A DNA stretch of 64,000 nt, from positions 62,001 to 126,000 of the forward strand of contig NZ_RCZJ01000006.1 of assembly GCF_006438845.1 (NCBI RefSeq), written 5' to 3'. The notes below the pieces were generated by a model. It was given only the letters and a program-made list of their open reading frames with translations, searched no databases and was not told the DNA's origin. Positions 61,075 to 64,000 of the stretch are shown here, one piece after another. The stretch is from Variovorax ginsengisoli. Its GTDB lineage: Bacteria > Pseudomonadota > Gammaproteobacteria > Burkholderiales > Burkholderiaceae_C. The first letter of the stretch is position 1. Every line of letters begins with the position of its first letter. Made by a program: the position numbers and the translations under genes.

Positions 61075-62355
61075 ATGCCCGCATCTTCCGGCCCCGCATC
61101 GCGTCGCGCGCCGGCTGGCGTGCAAGCCATCGACTCCCTCGAGATGGTGCACGCCGGCCGCGACTTGCTCTCGCTGGCGCTCATCGATGCCCGCAACCAC
61201 ACGCTGCACCTGATCGGCTTGTGCGAAGAAGCGATGCGCGCCGATGCCGCATGGGCCGAGCCACAGGTCGAGGCCCCGCCGCCGCTGTGGCTCGCCGGGC
61301 ATGTCGGATGGTTCTCGGAATGGTGGATCGCTCGCAATACGCAGCGCGCCTTCGGCATCGACTGCCCTTCGCGCCCGACGCGGCTCGCCGCCATCGAGCC
61401 GCAGGCGGACGCATGGTGGTCCATGCCGCCGGCGCTCGGCGCGTCGCGGCCCGACGCCGAAACCACGCGCGCCTACCTGCTCGAGACGCTGGAGTGCACC
61501 CTCGAACTGCTCGAGCGCGCCGCCGAGACCGATGCCGGCCTGTACTTCTATCGCCTTGCACTGTTCCATGAAGACCTGCGCGGCGAGGCGCTCGTCGTGA
61601 CCGCGCAAACGCTCGGCCTGCCGATCGGTGTGGAGCCGTCGCCTGCCCTCGTCCAGCGCGAGCCGCTGCTGCTGCCAGCCACGCGGTGGACGCTCGGTCG
61701 TGCCGAAGGGAGCGCGGGCTTCGGGTTCGCGCAGGAGGGCGGCACGTGGGCGGTCGACGTGCCCGCCTTCGAGATCGACGCCCAGGCGGTGACCTGGCAG
61801 CAGTTCGCCGAGTTCGTCGACGACGGCGGTTACGACCGCAGCGAGCTTTGGTCGCCCGGCGGCCAGGCTTGGCTCGCGCAGCAGCACGACGGCCGCCGCG
61901 CGCCGCGTCACGTCGAGCAGATCGGTGCCGGCCGTCGCGGCGCGGGCGGTGCCGTCCTGCAGCGCCGCTTCGGCCGCGTGGTGCAGGCCGCCGGACACCA
62001 GCCAGCGGTGCACCTGAGCTGGTGGGAGGCCGATGCCTGGGCACGCTGGGCCGGCCGGCGCATCGCCACCGAGGTCGAGTGGGAGATCGCCGCCCACGCT
62101 GGCGCGCACCGCGGCTTTCATTGGGGCAGCGTGCACGAATGGACGGCCGGCACGCTGCGCCCCTGGCCGGGTTACCGCGTCGACCCGTGGAGCGCGGGCG
62201 GCGTGTTCGACCCGGCACCCGCTTTCGGCGAAGCGCGGGTGCTGCGTGGCGCGTCGTTCGCCACGCGCGCACGCCTGCGTTCTCCGCGCGCACGCAACTT
62301 CGCACTGCCCGGGCGCGACGACGGCTTCTTCGGCTTTCGCACCTGCGCGCTCTGA
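61075..62355 (+). CDS. EgtB/SenA-like non-heme iron sulfoxide-synthase family protein
   Basis: A 426-residue protein with an N-terminal DinB-like domain and a C-terminal FGE-sulfatase domain, the architecture of ergothioneine synthase EgtB and of selenoneine synthase SenA. The first iron-ligand His is present (H76 in LAGHVGWF). The family HxxxH segment reads H165-E-D-L-R169, so the third ligand His is an Arg. The FGE part has WEADAWARWAGRRIATEVEWE and a C-terminal GASFATRARL...FFGFRTC core. No egtD, senB or senC gene is in the window. It could be a SenA-like enzyme, a paralogue of changed activity, or inactive. Confidence 0.72.
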   Translation: MPASSGPASRRAPAGVQAIDSLEMVHAGRDLLSLALIDARNHTLHLIGLCEEAMRADAAWAEPQVEAPPPLWLAGHVGWFSEWWIARNTQRAFGIDCPSRPTRLAAIEPQADAWWSMPPALGASRPDAETTRAYLLETLECTLELLERAAETDAGLYFYRLALFHEDLRGEALVVTAQTLGLPIGVEPSPALVQREPLLLPATRWTLGRAEGSAGFGFAQEGGTWAVDVPAFEIDAQAVTWQQFAEFVDDGGYDRSELWSPGGQAWLAQQHDGRRAPRHVEQIGAGRRGAGGAVLQRRFGRVVQAAGHQPAVHLSWWEADAWARWAGRRIATEVEWEIAAHAGAHRGFHWGSVHEWTAGTLRPWPGYRVDPWSAGGVFDPAPAFGEARVLRGASFATRARLRSPRARNFALPGRDDGFFGFRTCAL

Positions 62356-62379
62356 GCGCGTGCGACACGGCCTTTCAGG

Positions 62380-63066
62380 TCAAGGTGCCGTGAAGCCGGG
62401 GCCGCGCACCGCGCCGTCGTCCAACTGCACCACCGACTGCGCCAGCGCTTCGACGTCGCTCGGATCGTGCGTCACCAACAGCGTGGGCACCTGCACCCGC
62501 TCCAGCATCTCGGCGAGTTCGGCACGCAGGCGGATGCGCAACGTGGTGTCGAGCGCCGACAGCGGCTCGTCGAGCAGCAGCAGGTGCGGCTGCGGTGCCA
62601 ATGCGCGGGCCAGCGCCACCCGTTGCCGCTGGCCGCCGGAGAGGTGCCGGGGCCAGGCGCCCCGCAGCGTCTCGAGGTCGAACTGGCGCGAAAGCACGTC
62701 GATGCGCACACGGTCGGCCTCGCTCGGACGCTGGCCCAGCCGGCACAGCCCGAACGCCAGGTTCTGCTCGACCGTCATGTGGGGGAACAGCGCGTAGTCC
62801 TGGAACACCAGCCCGACGCGGCGCGCCCGCGCGGGCAGGTCGACGGCGTGGTCGGTGTCGAGCAGTGTCGTTCCGGCGATGCGCACGTGGCCGCGCACCC
62901 GCGGCGCGAGCCCGGCGATCGCCATCAGCACCGTCGACTTGCCCGAGCCCGAGGCGCCGATCAGCGCGGTGCGCGCGGTGGTCGACGTGAAGCGCGCATC
63001 GAGCGCGAAGCTGCGGCCCGGCGATTCGAGCGTGGTCTGCACGTGGATGTCGAGGATGGGCGCCAT
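62380..63066 (-). CDS. modC: Molybdate ABC transporter ATPase
   Basis: A 228-residue ATP-binding subunit. Walker A GASGSGKST, signature LSGGQRQR, Walker B LLLLDEPLSALD. It lacks the C-terminal MOP/TOBE domain of standard ModC, which is a shorter version seen in some relatives. The start follows the modB stop by one base, so the two are one translated unit. Role: powering molybdate uptake with the ModB permease and ModA receptor. Other oxyanions are possible for this short type. Confidence 0.87.
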   Translation of the reverse strand: MAPILDIHVQTTLESPGRSFALDARFTSTTARTALIGASGSGKSTVLMAIAGLAPRVRGHVRIAGTTLLDTDHAVDLPARARRVGLVFQDYALFPHMTVEQNLAFGLCRLGQRPSEADRVRIDVLSRQFDLETLRGAWPRHLSGGQRQRVALARALAPQPHLLLLDEPLSALDTTLRIRLRAELAEMLERVQVPTLLVTHDPSDVEALAQSVVQLDDGAVRGPGFTAP

Positions 63067-63067
63067 G

Positions 63068-63721
63068 TCAGTGCTTCGCCTGCAGCATGCGGCCCGACAC
63101 CACCAGCACCACCACGCAGACCACCGAGATCACCAGCGTGAGCCACAGCGCCTGCGCGTCGTTGCCGGCCTGCACGGCGTCGTAGATGGCGATCGACAGC
63201 GTCTGCGTCTTGCCCGGGAGGTTGCCGGCAATCATCAGCGTGGCGCCGAACTCGCCCATGGCCCGCGCGAAGGCAAGCATCAAGCCTGCCGTGATGCCGC
63301 GCACCGCCAGCGGCAGTGCGACGCGCACGAAGATCTCGAACTCGCCCGCGCCCAGCGTGCGCGCGGCGTGCAGGAAGCGGCCGTCCACGTCCTCGAAGGC
63401 GGCGCGCGCGGCCTTGTAGATGAGCGGCAGCGACACCAGCGACGCCGCGATCACCGCGCCCTGCCAGGTGAACATCAGGTTGATGCCGAACCAGCGTTCG
63501 AGGTACTGCCCCAGCACGCCGTTGCGGCCAATGACCACGATCAGGTAGTAGCCCAGCACCGTGGGCGGCAGCACCATCGGCAGCATGACGATGGCGTCGG
63601 CAATGCTTTTGCCTGGAAAGCGACGCTGCGACATCCACCAGCCCAGGGCAATGCCCGCCGCGCCCGCCAGCAAGGTGGCGAGCAGGGCGATCTTGAGCGT
63701 GAGCCAGAGGGGCGTGAGCAA
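63068..63721 (-). CDS. modB: Molybdate ABC transporter permease
   Basis: A 217-residue inner-membrane permease with about five helices and the binding-protein-dependent transport motif FARAMGEFGATLMIAGN, which docks to the ATPase. Start 63721 gives hydrophobic MLTPLWLTLKIALLATLLAG. It lies between modA (15 bases upstream) and modC (1 base downstream), a compact operon on the minus strand. Confidence 0.92.
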   Translation of the reverse strand: MLTPLWLTLKIALLATLLAGAAGIALGWWMSQRRFPGKSIADAIVMLPMVLPPTVLGYYLIVVIGRNGVLGQYLERWFGINLMFTWQGAVIAASLVSLPLIYKAARAAFEDVDGRFLHAARTLGAGEFEIFVRVALPLAVRGITAGLMLAFARAMGEFGATLMIAGNLPGKTQTLSIAIYDAVQAGNDAQALWLTLVISVVCVVVLVVSGRMLQAKH

Positions 63722-63736
63722 GAGAACCGCGTGCGC

Positions 63737-64000
63737 TCAGGGTTTCGAGAAGCCGAAGCCTTCGAGGATCTGCTGGCCGGTGTCGCTGCGGACGAACGCG
63801 ACGAATTCCTTGCCCAGCGCGACGTTCTTGCTGGCGGCGATCTGCGCGATCGGGTAGCTCACCGGCGTGGTGGTCGGCACGGTCAGCGCGATGCGCGTCT
63901 TGTCCTTCTCGATCAGCGCGTCGGTGCGGTAGACGAACCCGGCGTCGACCTCGTTGCGCGCGACGTAGTTGAGCACCTGGCGCACACTCTCGCCGTAGAT
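63737..64000 (-). CDS. modA: Molybdate-binding protein, C-terminal part (cut by window edge)
   Basis: About the last 87 residues of a periplasmic molybdate receptor. The C-terminal core VRQVLNYVARNEVDAGFVYRT, then YPIAQIAAS and FVAFVRSDTGQQILEGFGF, matches ModA. The start is beyond the window. It is followed by modB and modC. Confidence 0.88.
   Translation of the reverse strand: MYGESVRQVLNYVARNEVDAGFVYRTDALIEKDKTRIALTVPTTTPVSYPIAQIAASKNVALGKEFVAFVRSDTGQQILEGFGFSKP

Noticed and set aside
62380..64000. modABC operon as a new sulfate or phosphate system
   Set aside because: The ModA tail and ModB permease core are typical; only the lack of a MOP domain in ModC is unusual and is noted there.

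Overview
The window is chromosomal DNA from a high-GC betaproteobacterium of the family Comamonadaceae, most likely Variovorax or a close relative. This rests on base composition, codon use, house-keeping gene orders (xseB-ispA-dxs; DUF2782-thrB-BPSS1780-like gene opposite polA) and protein families typical of Burkholderiales. No database search was possible, so the genus is an inference. No phage, plasmid, transposase, integrase, rRNA or CRISPR array is visible. The window holds about 48 real protein genes, two tRNA genes and one decayed gene.

Layout. 0-12.8 kb: a giant secreted repeat protein (DUF11 plus SdrD/Cna-B-like repeats), an OmpA-domain beta-barrel protein and a degenerate receiver-domain protein, all on the plus strand. 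12.8-19.4 kb: a TonB-dependent receptor opposite a VWA membrane protein, tRNA-Lys(CTT), an SDR oxidoreductase, tRNA-Ala(CGC), an arylformamidase-like hydrolase and GMP reductase. 19.4-30.4 kb: an ompW gene reduced by a large internal deletion, azurin, a UvrD/Rep helicase, a BPSS1780-like membrane protein, homoserine kinase, a DUF2782 protein, DNA polymerase I, a DUF1566 protein and a LysR regulator.

30.4-50.2 kb is rich in metal-related genes. It has a DUF2946/TonB-receptor/DUF1775-PCu(A)C cassette (copper-like), a ZIP transporter, a second DUF2946/TonB-receptor cassette fused in one operon with a NosFY-type ABC system, and a ZrgA-like (DUF2796)/ABC/DUF3299 operon of the kind linked to zinc in other proteobacteria. 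Embedded here is a small D-amino-acid locus (DadA, GltI-type binding protein, Asp/Glu racemase) and an exported dienelactone-hydrolase-like protein. 50.2-64 kb: a DMT permease, a Rieske oxygenase, xseB-ispA-dxs, a TRAP transporter whose binding protein is separated from its membrane subunits by an antiporter gene, an EgtB/SenA-like non-heme iron enzyme, and molybdate transport genes modCB with modA cut by the window edge.

The best candidates for something undescribed are (i) the DUF2946-receptor-ATPase-two DUF3526 permeases operon at 39.8-46.1 kb, (ii) the giant-repeat protein/OmpA-barrel pair at the left end, (iii) an EgtB/SenA-like enzyme with Arg where the family has a third iron-binding His, and (iv) a dispersed ~95-bp intergenic element whose ends stay complementary although their sequence differs between copies.
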